Part shown: positions 1 through 9,205 of the stretch, piece after piece
Layout: each line of letters starts with the position of its first letter
Numbering within the stretch: the stretch's first letter is position 1
Translations under genes and position numbers: made by a program
Notes under the pieces: model-generated
What the model was told of the DNA's origin: nothing
Databases searched by the model: none
Seen by the model: only the letters and a program-made list of their open reading frames with translations
DNA from: Corynebacterium poyangense
GTDB taxonomy: Bacteria; Actinomycetota; Actinomycetes; Mycobacteriales; Mycobacteriaceae
Assembly: GCF_014522205.1 (NCBI RefSeq)
Contig: NZ_CP046884.1
Location: 1,984,001-2,048,000 of the forward strand
Length of the DNA: 64,000 bases
Direction of reading: 5' to 3'

Positions 1-993
1 TAGAAGTCCAATGTTACGGTCATTTAGAGCGGTGAAATATAGATACGTCGTGATAATGCAGCCTATTGCACCAAACACCAGTACGGGACGCCGCCCGATC
101 TTGTCCGAAACAATTGCAGCAGCAGGAATTGTAGCGAGAGAAACCGCCATGGCCAATGTGTTGATCTGAACCATTGTTGCTCTGGGAATTCCAGCTACGT
201 CGGTACCATACGTCAATGTATAAACCATGAAAGTTGTTTGGACAACAGAATAGAGAGTTACCCCGACAATTCTCAGTACGTCTCTCCACTGATTTTTCAG
301 AACTTCTACAGCTGGAACAAACTCAGCTGGCTCAGCTTCTTCAGTTTTCTCAAAAACTGGCGTCTCCTCTAGATGAGTCCGGACAAAATAGGCAACTAAA
401 AGAACCAGGGCTGAAAGCAAGAAAGGAACTCGCCACCCCCAACTCATGAGATGTTCTTCCGGAAGAGCAAGAAAAGGCATAAACACCAGACCTGCCAGCA
501 CATTTCCTGCCGAGCAGCCAACCATTACCGAAGAAGTAAAGAAAGCACGCCGCCCTTCCGGGGAATGCTCCATAGTCATTGTCGATGCCCCCGCAGATTC
601 GGCACCCGCCGAGAATCCTTGAGCTATGCGACAGGCAAATAGCAAAATGGTTGCAAGAATACCAACCGAATCATAAGTAGGCAGTAAGCCAATACTAATG
701 GACGCCAATCCCATGACCACGAGCGTGATCATCAAAGCGGTCTTGCGTCCAATTTTATCTCCTATGTGACTCATCAACAGGCCACCTATTGGACGAGCGA
801 TATATGCCACACCGAAAGACGCTAGGGAGGCAATGGTTGCGACAGTAGCATCGCCTTTGGGGAAGAAGAGATGATTGAATATTAATGCCGACGCCGAACC
901 GTAAATGACAAAGTCATAGTATTCCAAGGTGGAACCCAAAAAGGATGCTAAAGCCGCTTTCTTTGGTGTTTTCACTGGATGGCCTGTACTCAT
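1..993 (-). CDS. MFS transporter, metabolite:H+ symporter (MHS) family, partial
   Basis: Inner-membrane proton symporter, probably for an organic or aromatic acid. The reading frame is open to the left edge, so the C-terminus is missing (331 codons seen). It begins MSTGHPVKTPKK and shows MHS hallmarks: LGSTLEYYDF near residue 17, the loop motif GDKIGRK after TM2, and a second DKIGRRP motif about 200 residues later. The ATG at 993 follows a good AGGAG site. It is separated by about 180 bp from the IclR gene upstream and probably has its own promoter there. It resembles the second MHS transporter at 6228-7565 in family, but the substrate cannot be read from sequence. Proximity to phd genes suggests an aromatic acid. 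Confidence 0.85.
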   Translation of the reverse strand, partial: MSTGHPVKTPKKAALASFLGSTLEYYDFVIYGSASALIFNHLFFPKGDATVATIASLASFGVAYIARPIGGLLMSHIGDKIGRKTALMITLVVMGLASISIGLLPTYDSVGILATILLFACRIAQGFSAGAESAGASTMTMEHSPEGRRAFFTSSVMVGCSAGNVLAGLVFMPFLALPEEHLMSWGWRVPFLLSALVLLVAYFVRTHLEETPVFEKTEEAEPAEFVPAVEVLKNQWRDVLRIVGVTLYSVVQTTFMVYTLTYGTDVAGIPRATMVQINTLAMAVSLATIPAAAIVSDKIGRRPVLVFGAIGCIITTYLYFTALNDRNIGLL

Positions 994-1177
994 CGTGACT
1001 ATCTCCTGACTTGCTCATATCACTAGGGAGTCGTGAATCACCCCTGGAATTGACGAGAGTATGACGTGGATCATAATTCGATCTGCTAGGTTGGGCCGAA
1101 AATATCCCATTGAACGGGAAGGTTTGGGGGTATGTAGTAAAAAACTGCGCTGGTGAGTGCGAAATGCGCACCCCCGT

Positions 1178-1957
1178 TCAGTATGCGAATCTTTTCATGC
1201 TGGTGATTCTGATGCTTAGCTCATCAGCCGCATTCATAACCGCCTCAGAGATGTGCGCCGGATCGGCTTGCTCCGTAAGAATTGTGCAGCTAACTGCGGC
1301 GACTACTGAAGAATGGGGCCCCCATACCGGAGCAGCTATTGCCGTATTCTCAGCAACTACCCCACCAATGATATGGGAATATCCCCTTTCTTGACATAGC
1401 TGCACCTGCTCCATCACCACTGAGGTTTCAACAGGATCCCCAAAGAACGTTGGACGCAACAAAGGGCCGCCGGACTTTAATTCTTTAAGCCACTGTTGGG
1501 GCCCGAACGCCAATAACGCAATCCCTGAAGAAGTCATGAAGATATCAGCACGTCCTCCATGGTATGCGAGGATTTCAGCCTCCCCAAACTCATCGCGATA
1601 GTCCAGATTAAGCGTTTGCCTTTGCGGGAAATCAGGTATCGCTAAAGCGACATAACAGCGCAATTTCGCGTGTAAACGCCCCAGGATGGGCTGAGAAAGG
1701 GCTCGCAACCGTTCTATCGGGCTGGTCTGCAAAAACGATTCCCAAGCTCGTCCGCCTAGCACAAAATTTCCATTGTCTAGCCGATCAAGCAATCCAACCT
1801 CCAGCATTTGCAAGCAAAGACGGTGTGCTGTGGAGGTGCTAAGGTCTGCAGATCTTGCTATCTGAGAGGCGCTCAACTGAGGAGAATTTGGACTGAATGC
1901 CTGGACGACACGTGCTGCGCGGGCAAGCACCGATTCGCCTGATGAGGAATTTGCCAC
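1178..1957 (-). CDS. IclR-family transcriptional regulator
   Basis: DNA-binding regulator with an N-terminal winged helix (QIARSADLSTSTAHRLCLQML, about residues 30-50) and a C-terminal IclR effector domain. About 259 aa from the proposed GTG start at 1957, which is the normal family length. The frame stays open to 2053, but that would overlap phdE heavily; GTG 1957 lies just after the phdE stop. No clear Shine-Dalgarno is visible, so the start is uncertain. It is the last gene downstream of phdBCDE on the same strand and precedes the MHS transporter. IclR proteins commonly control aromatic-acid uptake or ring cleavage; its target here is inferred to be the transporter or the phd genes. Confidence 0.8.
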   Translation of the reverse strand: MANSSSGESVLARAARVVQAFSPNSPQLSASQIARSADLSTSTAHRLCLQMLEVGLLDRLDNGNFVLGGRAWESFLQTSPIERLRALSQPILGRLHAKLRCYVALAIPDFPQRQTLNLDYRDEFGEAEILAYHGGRADIFMTSSGIALLAFGPQQWLKELKSGGPLLRPTFFGDPVETSVVMEQVQLCQERGYSHIIGGVVAENTAIAAPVWGPHSSVVAAVSCTILTEQADPAHISEAVMNAADELSIRITSMKRFAY

Positions 1958-1973
1958 AGGATCAGCATACGTT

Positions 1974-2441
1974 CTAAGGGTAAACCCGCGTGATAAAAGT
2001 TGCGACAACTGCAGGTCTTTCCTGGCCTTCAATCTCAATATTTCCCTCAGCAACTATGTGCAATCCATCTCCTTTCACTTCTGTTATTTCGGTGATTCGA
2101 GCTCCTAGGCGAACCCTTGATCCGACTGGCACAGGAGCTGTAAAGCGCACTCGATCTAAGCCATAATTAACTTTTGTTGATACATCAGTAATGTCGAGCA
2201 GCTCAGTCCACATTGGAATAATCAACGAAAGGGTGAGAAAACCGTGGGCAATAGCTGTACCGAACGGTCCGTCTTTAGCCTGTTCAGGATCAGTATGAAT
2301 CCACTGATGATCATCAGTTGCATCGGCGAATGTGTTGATGCGGTCTTGCGTGATCTCTACCCAAGAGGAATATCCCAGATCTTTCCCCTCTAATTTCTGC
2401 GCATCATGAAAACTAATAATGTTCTTGGGCTGAATATCCAT
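1974..2441 (-). CDS. phdE: MaoC-like enoyl-CoA hydratase, PhdE-type
   Basis: Hot-dog fold (R)-specific hydratase, 155 aa, adding water across the double bond of an aryl-acrylyl-CoA. The MaoC signature is clear: FADATDDHQWIHTDPEQA with catalytic Asp/His, followed by GPFGTAIAHGFLTLSLI. The ATG at 2441 is preceded by AAAGGAAAG; an in-frame upstream TTG is less likely. It is the fourth gene of an SDR - amidohydrolase - acyl-CoA dehydrogenase - MaoC operon, the same order as phdBCDE of C. glutamicum, in which cinnamic-acid-type CoA esters are shortened by two carbons. The symbol rests on this gene order plus family match, not on an alignment. Confidence 0.82.
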   Translation of the reverse strand: MDIQPKNIISFHDAQKLEGKDLGYSSWVEITQDRINTFADATDDHQWIHTDPEQAKDGPFGTAIAHGFLTLSLIIPMWTELLDITDVSTKVNYGLDRVRFTAPVPVGSRVRLGARITEITEVKGDGLHIVAEGNIEIEGQERPAVVATFITRVYP

Positions 2442-2496
2442 GTTCTTTCCTTTCAAAGAGATTAGTTATTGAATCGAAAAATTACTTAGAGAGCAA

Positions 2497-3684
2497 CTAG
2501 GTAAAGGCACTGATCCCGATGATGGAACGGCCTAGAATAAGGGAATTGATTTCATCTGTTCCTTCATAGGAATAGACAGCTTCGGCATCAGCGTGAAAAC
2601 GTGCGACATCATTGTCCAAGAGAATTCCATTCCCACCGCAGACCTCCCGAGCCAACGCCACCGTTTCTCTTAGTCGACGAGCGGTTGTCATTTTTACTAG
2701 AGCCGAGTCCTCATCTCGGTAACACCCCTGAGCCTGTCGTCGAGTTATTGCTGTACACAGCGCCAGGTTGCTAGTCACATTTGAGAGCATTCTGCTCAAT
2801 TTCTCTTGAATGAGTTGAAAACTACCCAGTGGTTGGGAAAATTGCTCCCTGCTACGAACAAAACGTACCGCGGCTTCGTATGCCCCAGCAGTTGCCCCTG
2901 CAGCTATCCACGCAACATCTGAACGCATAAGCCTTAAGCAACGAGCCACGTCTCGAAAACTATTGATATTTTTGAGTCTCAGGGCATCAGAAACTTCAAC
3001 ATTCTGATAAGAAATTTCAGCATTCTGCATTATTCGAAGGCTGGCTTTATGCGGTATTAATTCCAGATGTACACCAGGGGATTCTCGTGGCACTAAAAAA
3101 GCCTTAACTTGACCATCAGCTTTGTCTCTAGCAAAAGTACATAGATAATCTGCTGTATGAGCTCCACCTATCCACCGCTTTGAACCTTGAATCACCCAGC
3201 TTCCATCTGATTTTTGTTCAGCTGTAGTAGCTAAACCGCCTGCTATATCAGAGCCATGATCAGGTTCCGTTAGCGCAAAAACTCCACGAATCTGGTGTGA
3301 GTCAATTTTTTCTTTCCACTGCTCGATTTGAGATTGATCCCCACCTTCCAAACATGCAGTTCTAAATAGGCCAGCGTGAGCGTTATAGAGAGTAGCGATA
3401 TTAATATCGCATCGCGCCAGCTCAAATGTACGAAAAGCGCAATACAGCGGCCGAACGTCTTCTCCACGGGCTCGAAGCAAAGGGGGATCAATAAGATCGA
3501 GGCTTTCCAAAACGTTAATAAAATTGTCCGGTAGCGTAGCTTTTTCCCACGCCTCATTAAGATACGGAGAAATTTCTTTCTCTAACGTTCGCCGGAGCTC
3601 TAACAACAATTCTTGTTCCGTCGGACTCAAATCTTCTGCGAGCGCAAATACATCACTCGGAATAACATAATTTTCCGACATCAT
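2497..3684 (-). CDS. phdD: acyl-CoA dehydrogenase, PhdD-type
   Basis: FAD-dependent acyl-CoA dehydrogenase, 395 aa, full family length. Visible features are the FAD/substrate region FALTEPDHGSDIAGG, the glutaryl/isovaleryl-type IQGSKRWIGGA stretch, and a C-terminal EVCGGNGILLDNDVARF followed by YSYEGTDEINSLILGR. It would desaturate saturated phenylpropionyl-CoA compounds to cinnamoyl-CoA types so they enter the same route. The start ATGATG at 3684 overlaps the stop of phdC (TGA inside ATGATG), indicating translational coupling. Another acyl-CoA substrate is possible; the assignment relies on the phd-like operon order. Confidence 0.82.
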   Translation of the reverse strand: MMSENYVIPSDVFALAEDLSPTEQELLLELRRTLEKEISPYLNEAWEKATLPDNFINVLESLDLIDPPLLRARGEDVRPLYCAFRTFELARCDINIATLYNAHAGLFRTACLEGGDQSQIEQWKEKIDSHQIRGVFALTEPDHGSDIAGGLATTAEQKSDGSWVIQGSKRWIGGAHTADYLCTFARDKADGQVKAFLVPRESPGVHLELIPHKASLRIMQNAEISYQNVEVSDALRLKNINSFRDVARCLRLMRSDVAWIAAGATAGAYEAAVRFVRSREQFSQPLGSFQLIQEKLSRMLSNVTSNLALCTAITRRQAQGCYRDEDSALVKMTTARRLRETVALAREVCGGNGILLDNDVARFHADAEAVYSYEGTDEINSLILGRSIIGISAFT

Positions 3685-4562
3685 GACAGCCCCAACACTC
3701 GGACAGCATTATCTTTAAGAATCTTTGGCCTCACCTCGTCCTTAATGGGGAGTTCAGCAAAGTTCTTCAACCACTTAGCGGGTGTAATTAACGGGAAATC
3801 CGTACCGAAAAGCAGTTTATCGCTAAGCAGGTTATTAGCCATCTTTAACAAAGATTCCGGGAAATACCGAGGAGACCACCCAGACAGATCAATGAATACG
3901 TTCTTTTTGTGAACTGCGATGGAATTCGCCTCTTCCTGCCAGGGGACCGAAGGATGAGCCATGATGATGTCTAAACCTGGAAAATCAGCCGCCACATCGT
4001 CCAAAAGCAGTGGATTAGAGTATCGAAGCTTTATCCCGGCGCCACCTCGAAGTCCAGCTCCCATTCCGTTTTGACCAGTATGAGAAACGATAGGTAGCCC
4101 AATACTTTCTAGCGCTTCCCAGAGCGGATAAAACTCAGGTTGTGAAGGATCGAAACCCTGGACAGAGGGATGGAATTTAAAACCTCGAACACCCAGCTCA
4201 TGAGCCTGACGTTGGGCTTCTTTGATCGCTTCTTTCCCAGTTCGCGGGTCCACTGTACCGAAGGGAATAAGAATGTCATTATGCTTGGCGCAGCCTTCCA
4301 CCAAATGATCAATCGAATTCGGATAGTGACCTAATTGAGTACGGGCGTCGATAGTGAAAACAACCGCAGCAGTGTTTATGCTCCGATATAGCTCAGCAAT
4401 ACTATCAATGGTGGGAGTTCTTTCTTCTGCCTTAAAATACTTCTCTGACGCAGTAAAGAATTCCTCGGGCATTGATTTATGTCCACACTCATCTACTTCA
4501 AGGTGGACATGGGTGTCTATAGCGTCGATTTTGCCGACATCAATTGCACTGTGATACAGCAT
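3681..4562 (-). CDS. phdC: amidohydrolase-family hydrolase, PhdC-type
   Basis: TIM-barrel metal-dependent hydrolase of the amidohydrolase-2 family, 293 aa. Metal-binding landmarks are IDTHVHLE near residue 16, FKFHPS, IVSHTGQ, IIMAHPS and FGTDFPL near the C-terminus. In the C. glutamicum phd pathway the equivalent protein hydrolyses the 3-oxo-arylpropionyl-CoA to release the aromatic acid, replacing a thiolase. It begins 9 bp after the SDR gene stop and overlaps phdD by 4 bp, so it belongs to the same mRNA. A decarboxylase of the same fold (ACMSD-like) cannot be excluded from motifs alone. Confidence 0.8.
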   Translation of the reverse strand: MLYHSAIDVGKIDAIDTHVHLEVDECGHKSMPEEFFTASEKYFKAEERTPTIDSIAELYRSINTAAVVFTIDARTQLGHYPNSIDHLVEGCAKHNDILIPFGTVDPRTGKEAIKEAQRQAHELGVRGFKFHPSVQGFDPSQPEFYPLWEALESIGLPIVSHTGQNGMGAGLRGGAGIKLRYSNPLLLDDVAADFPGLDIIMAHPSVPWQEEANSIAVHKKNVFIDLSGWSPRYFPESLLKMANNLLSDKLLFGTDFPLITPAKWLKNFAELPIKDEVRPKILKDNAVRVLGLS

Positions 4563-4571
4563 TTCCCGCTC

Positions 4572-5495
4572 CTATTTTTCGGGCTGCAATTCAGTCGGTA
4601 ATTCAGGGAATTTTTCCCCAACAGATTGAAGATTCCCCACAATGAGATCCTTGCCCTCACCTAGGAGAGTCGCATAATCCCAGCCACCTGAGTGATATTC
4701 TTCGACAACCGGTTCCGGGTGCGTCCAAACTTGAAGACGGTCACCACCAACACCAATTACCTGACCACTAATTCCAGCAGCGTCCGGGGAACAAAGAAAA
4801 GCAACAATCCCGGCAACATCTTCAGCTGTTCCAAAGCCTAATTCACGGCGAAAGAATTCCGGAATTTCTTCTCCGCTGTCAATTGCCTCAATGGCTTTTT
4901 GGAAAAAGGGAACCGTTCGCGTCATAGCTGTAGCTGCCACAGGAATTACTGCATTAACACAAACCCCTGCGCGCTTCATCTCCAAAGCCCATGTCCTGAC
5001 CATACCTACAATGCCAGCTTTTGCAGCCGCATAATTGGTTTGTCCGAAGTTTCCCCGCTGCCCAGTGGGAGATCCAATACAGACAATTCGACCTTCAACA
5101 CCATTGGACTTGAAGTGCTCATAGGCAGCACGGGCGCAGGTAAAGGTACCGCGTAAATGCACCGCGATAACGGCGTCGAAATCATCATCAGACATTTTGA
5201 GGAATGATTTATCTCGGAGAATTCCGGCATTTGTCACCAGACCATCAAGGTGCCCAAACTCCGTGACAGCAGCATCTACAAGTTGCTGGGCGGTTTCGCT
5301 ACTCCCCACAGCAGCAACAACTGCCACTGCCCGTCCACCATTCTCTCGGATTTCACCTACGGCTTTGTCGAGGGCATCCTGATCAACATCATTAAGTACG
5401 ACGCTTCCGCCTTGGCGAGCTATTTCCTTTGCGTATGCCAAACCTAATCCGGCACCTGCACCGGTTATGATGACAACCTTATCCTTGAGAGACAT
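4572..5495 (-). CDS. phdB: SDR-family 3-hydroxyacyl-CoA dehydrogenase, PhdB-type
   Basis: NAD(P)-dependent short-chain dehydrogenase, 307 aa. The cofactor motif TGAGAGLG is at residues 11-18, NAG in VTNAGIL, and the catalytic Ser ... YAAAK tetrad is in the middle. The C-terminal extension of about 50 residues beyond the core resembles MFE-2-type hydroxyacyl-CoA dehydrogenases. It would oxidise the 3-hydroxy-arylpropionyl-CoA. It is the first gene of the operon; ATG 5495 is preceded by AAGAAAGAGGTG. The upstream 160-bp region shared with the divergent MarR gene carries a perfect inverted repeat (5548-5566). Confidence 0.82.
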   Translation of the reverse strand: MSLKDKVVIITGAGAGLGLAYAKEIARQGGSVVLNDVDQDALDKAVGEIRENGGRAVAVVAAVGSSETAQQLVDAAVTEFGHLDGLVTNAGILRDKSFLKMSDDDFDAVIAVHLRGTFTCARAAYEHFKSNGVEGRIVCIGSPTGQRGNFGQTNYAAAKAGIVGMVRTWALEMKRAGVCVNAVIPVAATAMTRTVPFFQKAIEAIDSGEEIPEFFRRELGFGTAEDVAGIVAFLCSPDAAGISGQVIGVGGDRLQVWTHPEPVVEEYHSGGWDYATLLGEGKDLIVGNLQSVGEKFPELPTELQPEK

Positions 5496-5547
5496 TCAGC
5501 ACCTCTTTCTTAAATGAGATCTGCAACACATCTGAGCATTGCTCATT

Positions 5548-5566
5548 TAGTTGAGATTGTCAACTA
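5548..5566. promoter_or_regulatory. candidate PhdR (MarR) operator 1
   Basis: Perfect 7-bp inverted repeat with a 5-bp spacer, TAGTTGA-GATTG-TCAACTA, in the divergent region between phdB and phdR. A near-identical element is at 6166-6184 before phdT. Size and symmetry fit a MarR dimer site; assignment to the adjacent MarR protein is inferred. Confidence 0.7.
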
Positions 5567-5655
5567 CCCTTGAAAATCTGAGGAGGAAAACTACGACTGT
5601 CATAAACTGGAGTGATTGATAAGAATTCCAACGAGAAGAAGTTAGGACAGAGGAG

Positions 5656-6120
5656 ATGAGCACAAGCCGTCACCCCAATATCCCAGAGGACCATGAGCAT
5701 TTACTTGACTCTCCCCTAGCTACTGAAATGCAGTTCCTTTTAGCCCGCGCCACCGCTCGGGGTTCTGGGCACGCCAACCAGGCCCTAGCCTCTTTAGGCA
5801 TTAAAGTTCGTCAGTATTCAGTCCTGTCTCTAGCCTGCTCCGAATCTAAATTAACCCAACGTGAACTGGCACTTTTCCTTGGCCTTGACCCTAGTCAAGT
5901 AGTGGGAATTGTGGATCAACTGCAGCTACAGGGGCTGGTTGAACGCACACCGGACCCCACAGATAAACGTTCTCGGATTATTAGCGCCACCCACAAAGGG
6001 AGGCAGCTTTATCAGCAGGCGCAGGCAATCACCCACGCTTCCGAGAACCACACCTTAGCCCCACTCACCCCGGGAGAACGAGCGTTATTATTAGAGCTTC
6101 TCATCAAAATAGCTTTTTAA
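5656..6120 (+). CDS. phdR: MarR-family regulator, PhdR-type
   Basis: Winged-helix repressor, 154 aa. The recognition region LTQRELALFLGLDPSQVVGIVDQL (residues about 76-99) is followed by the wing sequence DPTDKRSRIISATHKGRQL, typical of MarR proteins that release DNA on binding aromatic or CoA-type ligands. It lies divergent to phdBCDE and ahead of phdT-phdA, exactly where C. glutamicum PhdR lies. Two matching inverted repeats flank the gene (5548-5566 and 6166-6184), so it probably represses both transcription units and is induced by a pathway CoA intermediate. Confidence 0.83.
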   Translation: MSTSRHPNIPEDHEHLLDSPLATEMQFLLARATARGSGHANQALASLGIKVRQYSVLSLACSESKLTQRELALFLGLDPSQVVGIVDQLQLQGLVERTPDPTDKRSRIISATHKGRQLYQQAQAITHASENHTLAPLTPGERALLLELLIKIAF

Positions 6121-6165
6121 CCCTCACCCCAACCACCCCTGAATAGTACGGCTAGCAAAATTTTT

Positions 6166-6184
6166 TAGTTGACATTATCAACGA
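6166..6184. promoter_or_regulatory. candidate PhdR (MarR) operator 2
   Basis: TAGTTGA-CATTA-TCAACGA, matching 13 of 14 arm positions of the repeat at 5548. It lies 44 bp before the phdT start codon. The same motif at both promoters of a divergent cluster supports a single shared regulator. Confidence 0.7.
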
Positions 6185-6227
6185 TTTAATATTCAATGTG
6201 TCCTATCCCACATTGAAGGAGGTTGAG

Positions 6228-7565
6228 ATGTCAGCTCCAACAGCCACCGGTAGGACCAACCGGAGCAGCTCCCCTAGCGAGCTGCGAAAAGAACGCCAAC
6301 GTGTCATTTTCTCCAGCTATCTTGGCTCGACGATTGAGTACTATGACTTCCTGCTCTATGCATCAGCAGCAGCTCTCGTCTTTCCAAGCGTCTTCTTCTC
6401 AAATCTTGATTCCCTAGCTGCAACCGTCGCTTCCTATGGAACCTTCGCCGCGGGGTATCTCGCCCGCCCCTTTGGCGGTGTGATTTTTGGCCATTTCGGC
6501 GACAAGGTAGGCCGAAAGAAAATGCTGATGATCTCCATGTTCATCATGGGTATTGCGTCCACCCTCATCGGTTGTGTCCCATCAGCAAGTAGCATTGGCT
6601 CGTGGGGAGCTATCATTCTGGTTCTCTTACGAGTTTGTCAAGGAATCGCCGTTGGTGGCGAATGGGGTGGGGCAGCGTTAATGGCCCTTGAGCATTCGCA
6701 TCAAAAGTCCAGAGGCTTCGCCGCGTCCTTCGTTAATGCCGGTGCTCCTTCGGGTTCCGCACTAGGAACGCTGGTACTAGGCCTGGCAGCCTCACTGACC
6801 TCAAGTGAAGATTTCCTGGCCTGGGGGTGGCGCATTCCCTTCCTGATGTCATTCTTATTGCTCATCCTCGGCCTTGTGATTCGGTCGACAGTGTCCGAGT
6901 CCCCCATGTTTACCGCGGCCATGAAGAAATTAGATGAGCAACAACGCGGAAAACCGTCCTTTCCGATTGTGGAGGTTCTCCGTAACCCTAAGACCGTAAT
7001 CTTAACTATGCTTGGCGGCGCTTCTGGTTTTGCACTTCAGGTATTGCTATCCACTTTCTCTGTAAAATACGCCACGGAATATGGCGCCCAGCGCTCAACC
7101 GTTCTCTACATGTTCGCGCTGGCTTCGATTATTTCAGTACTATTTGTTATTTCCTTCGCTGCGTTATCAGACCGTTTCGGACGCAAGCCAGTAATGATCT
7201 CTGGTCTAGTGCTATTTATCGCCTATGTTTATCCGATGTTCTGGCTCTTGCGCTCCAATAATGCTTTCTTCATTTTCCTTGCTTTTACTTTAGCTCTCGC
7301 GATACACGCCCTGGTTTTTGGCCCATTAGCAGCTTTTATCTCTGAGCAATTCGGAACCGGTTCCCGATACACCGGGGCATCTTTAGGCTACCAATTCGCA
7401 ACCCTCATCGGAGCTGGCTTCACCCCGTCTATTTTGGCTTACTTCTACAACCCGGGCTCCGGAGCGTCCATCACACCCGTCGTTATTTTCTTAGTCTTCA
7501 TGACCATTGCTTCTGGAATCGCCATTTTTCTTACACGAGAGACCCGACACGTAGATATCCGTTGA
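6228..7565 (+). CDS. phdT: MFS transporter, MHS family, PhdT-type
   Basis: Twelve-TM proton symporter, 445 aa, probably importing phenylpropanoid acids. MHS hallmarks are LGSTIEYYDFLLY, the GDKVGRKK loop after TM2, GVAVGGEWGG-like CQGIAVGGEWGG in TM5 and SDRFGRKP in the second half. The ATG at 6228 is chosen because GAAGGAGG lies at ideal spacing; an upstream in-frame GTG at 6198 lacks this. It is followed after 16 bp by the CoA ligase gene, so the two are cotranscribed. A second MHS protein sits at the left edge of the window. Confidence 0.85.
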   Translation: MSAPTATGRTNRSSSPSELRKERQRVIFSSYLGSTIEYYDFLLYASAAALVFPSVFFSNLDSLAATVASYGTFAAGYLARPFGGVIFGHFGDKVGRKKMLMISMFIMGIASTLIGCVPSASSIGSWGAIILVLLRVCQGIAVGGEWGGAALMALEHSHQKSRGFAASFVNAGAPSGSALGTLVLGLAASLTSSEDFLAWGWRIPFLMSFLLLILGLVIRSTVSESPMFTAAMKKLDEQQRGKPSFPIVEVLRNPKTVILTMLGGASGFALQVLLSTFSVKYATEYGAQRSTVLYMFALASIISVLFVISFAALSDRFGRKPVMISGLVLFIAYVYPMFWLLRSNNAFFIFLAFTLALAIHALVFGPLAAFISEQFGTGSRYTGASLGYQFATLIGAGFTPSILAYFYNPGSGASITPVVIFLVFMTIASGIAIFLTRETRHVDIR

Positions 7566-7581
7566 TTTTCTAAGGAGCCTC

Positions 7582-9135
7582 ATGTTTAACCACAGTATCG
7601 GTACCTGGATCCACCGTCGTCGAATCAAATCAGCAGATCATCCCGCAATAATTTATGACAATGAACATATAACCTACAGCCAATTGGCTGAAGAGATTGA
7701 TAAAACATCACAAGCTTTACTTTCACTGGGGGTAAAGGGTGGAGACCGAATCGCATTTTTGGGTGAAAATTCTGTTGAGTTTATTCAGGCTTTATGCGGA
7801 ATTACACAAGTAGGAGCAATCTTTGTACCTATTAATACCCGCCTGGCAGCTCCCGAAATATCGTTTCAACTACAAGATACCCTTCCCAAAGTATTCATCT
7901 GCGCTGAGGAACTGCTCACAACAGGTTTAGACGCCATAAAAGACACGGAAATTTCAACTCTTATAGTTATCGGTCACATTCCCAATAACTGTACGTTTCC
8001 AGACAATCTAGAAGTCCATACCTGGTCAAAAGTCGTGGATAATGCTGCGAACCTGCACCCCCAAGCCTCGGTTGATCTTCACGACGCTGCCATGATCTTG
8101 TTTACCTCGGGAACAACCGGCAATCCTAAAGGAGCAGTACTCAGCCACGAAAATTTAGTATGGAATACCTTTAATGTCATTACAGACTACGACTACACAT
8201 CTCAAGATGTTGCCCTCATGATTTCTCCTATGTTCCATGTTGCTGCACTAGGAATGGGAGTTTTGCCGGTCCTCTTAAAAGGCGGGACTGTCGTTTTAGA
8301 AAAGCAATTTAGACCAGACAGGGCGTTGAAACTCATCGAACAATACGGTGTCACCAGTATGTCCGGAGTTCCAACCACCTACCAAATGCTGTGTGATCAT
8401 CCAGACTGGTCCACTACCGATATCTCTACTCTGCGGCAACTAACCTGTGGAGGATCGGCTGTTCCCTCCCGCGTGCTGGACGCATACGAAGAGCGCGGAC
8501 TTCGTTTCACTATGGGGTATGGAATGACTGAAACTAGCCCAGGAGTTACTAGTCTGCCAGGCCGTTATTCACGGGAGAAGCAAGGATCAAGCGGACTCCC
8601 GCATTTTCATACCACTATTCGCATTGTGGATCTCTTCGGCAACCCAGTACCTGTCGGAAAAGAAGGCGAAATTCAAGTTTCTGGCCCTAATGTCATCGAA
8701 CATTACTGGAATCGGGATGAAGCTAATCGCTCTTCATTCGAACACGTCGATGGTGCAGTTTGGCTTCGTACTGGCGATCTCGGCTATCTAGATGACCAAG
8801 GTTTTCTTCACGTTTCAGATCGAATTAAAGACATGATTATTTCAGGAGGCGAGAATATCTACCCGGCGCAGGTAGAAAATGAAATCGCCAAATTAGAGGG
8901 AGTGGCGACGGCTGCCGTATTCGGCGTTCCTGATCAACGATGGGGTGAGGTCCCACGAGCGGTAATCCAAATGCGTGAAGGCTACCATCTCAATGAAGCG
9001 GACGTCGTGGAATATCTCTCGTCCCGGCTGGCTCGTTATAAGGTACCCAAGACGATTTTCTTTGTGGATGAGTTACCCCGTACTGCCTCTGGGAAGGTGA
9101 AAAAGCACGACCTTCGGAAGAATTACGGCGAGTAG
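7582..9135 (+). CDS. phdA: acyl-CoA synthetase (AMP-forming), PhdA-type
   Basis: ANL-superfamily ligase, 517 aa, converting the imported acid to its CoA thioester with ATP. Conserved motifs in order: FTSGTTGNPKGAVLSH (A3, about residue 175), GYGMTETSPG (A5), LRTGDLGYLD (A7), SDRIKDMIISGGENIYP (A8) and PRTASGKVKK with the A10 catalytic Lys. All key residues are present. It begins with a good AAGGAG site. As the entry enzyme of the cluster it would generate the CoA ester acted on by PhdD, PhdE, PhdB and PhdC. Substrate (cinnamate, coumarate, ferulate or a saturated analogue) cannot be decided from sequence. Confidence 0.84.
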   Translation: MFNHSIGTWIHRRRIKSADHPAIIYDNEHITYSQLAEEIDKTSQALLSLGVKGGDRIAFLGENSVEFIQALCGITQVGAIFVPINTRLAAPEISFQLQDTLPKVFICAEELLTTGLDAIKDTEISTLIVIGHIPNNCTFPDNLEVHTWSKVVDNAANLHPQASVDLHDAAMILFTSGTTGNPKGAVLSHENLVWNTFNVITDYDYTSQDVALMISPMFHVAALGMGVLPVLLKGGTVVLEKQFRPDRALKLIEQYGVTSMSGVPTTYQMLCDHPDWSTTDISTLRQLTCGGSAVPSRVLDAYEERGLRFTMGYGMTETSPGVTSLPGRYSREKQGSSGLPHFHTTIRIVDLFGNPVPVGKEGEIQVSGPNVIEHYWNRDEANRSSFEHVDGAVWLRTGDLGYLDDQGFLHVSDRIKDMIISGGENIYPAQVENEIAKLEGVATAAVFGVPDQRWGEVPRAVIQMREGYHLNEADVVEYLSSRLARYKVPKTIFFVDELPRTASGKVKKHDLRKNYGE

Positions 9136-9160
9136 TCTCTTTCCTCTCTTTTCACACCTT

Positions 9161-9196
9161 AGGTAGTCGGAGTCGCGTTTTCGACCTCAACTACCT
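9161..9196. terminator. hairpin between convergent phdA and catC
   Basis: Imperfect hairpin: AGGTAGT pairs with ACTACCT outside and GAGTCG with CGACCTC inside. It lies between two convergent genes and has only short T runs, so it is a probable but weak bidirectional terminator. Confidence 0.45.
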
Positions 9197-9205
9197 CCCC
9201 CGGTC

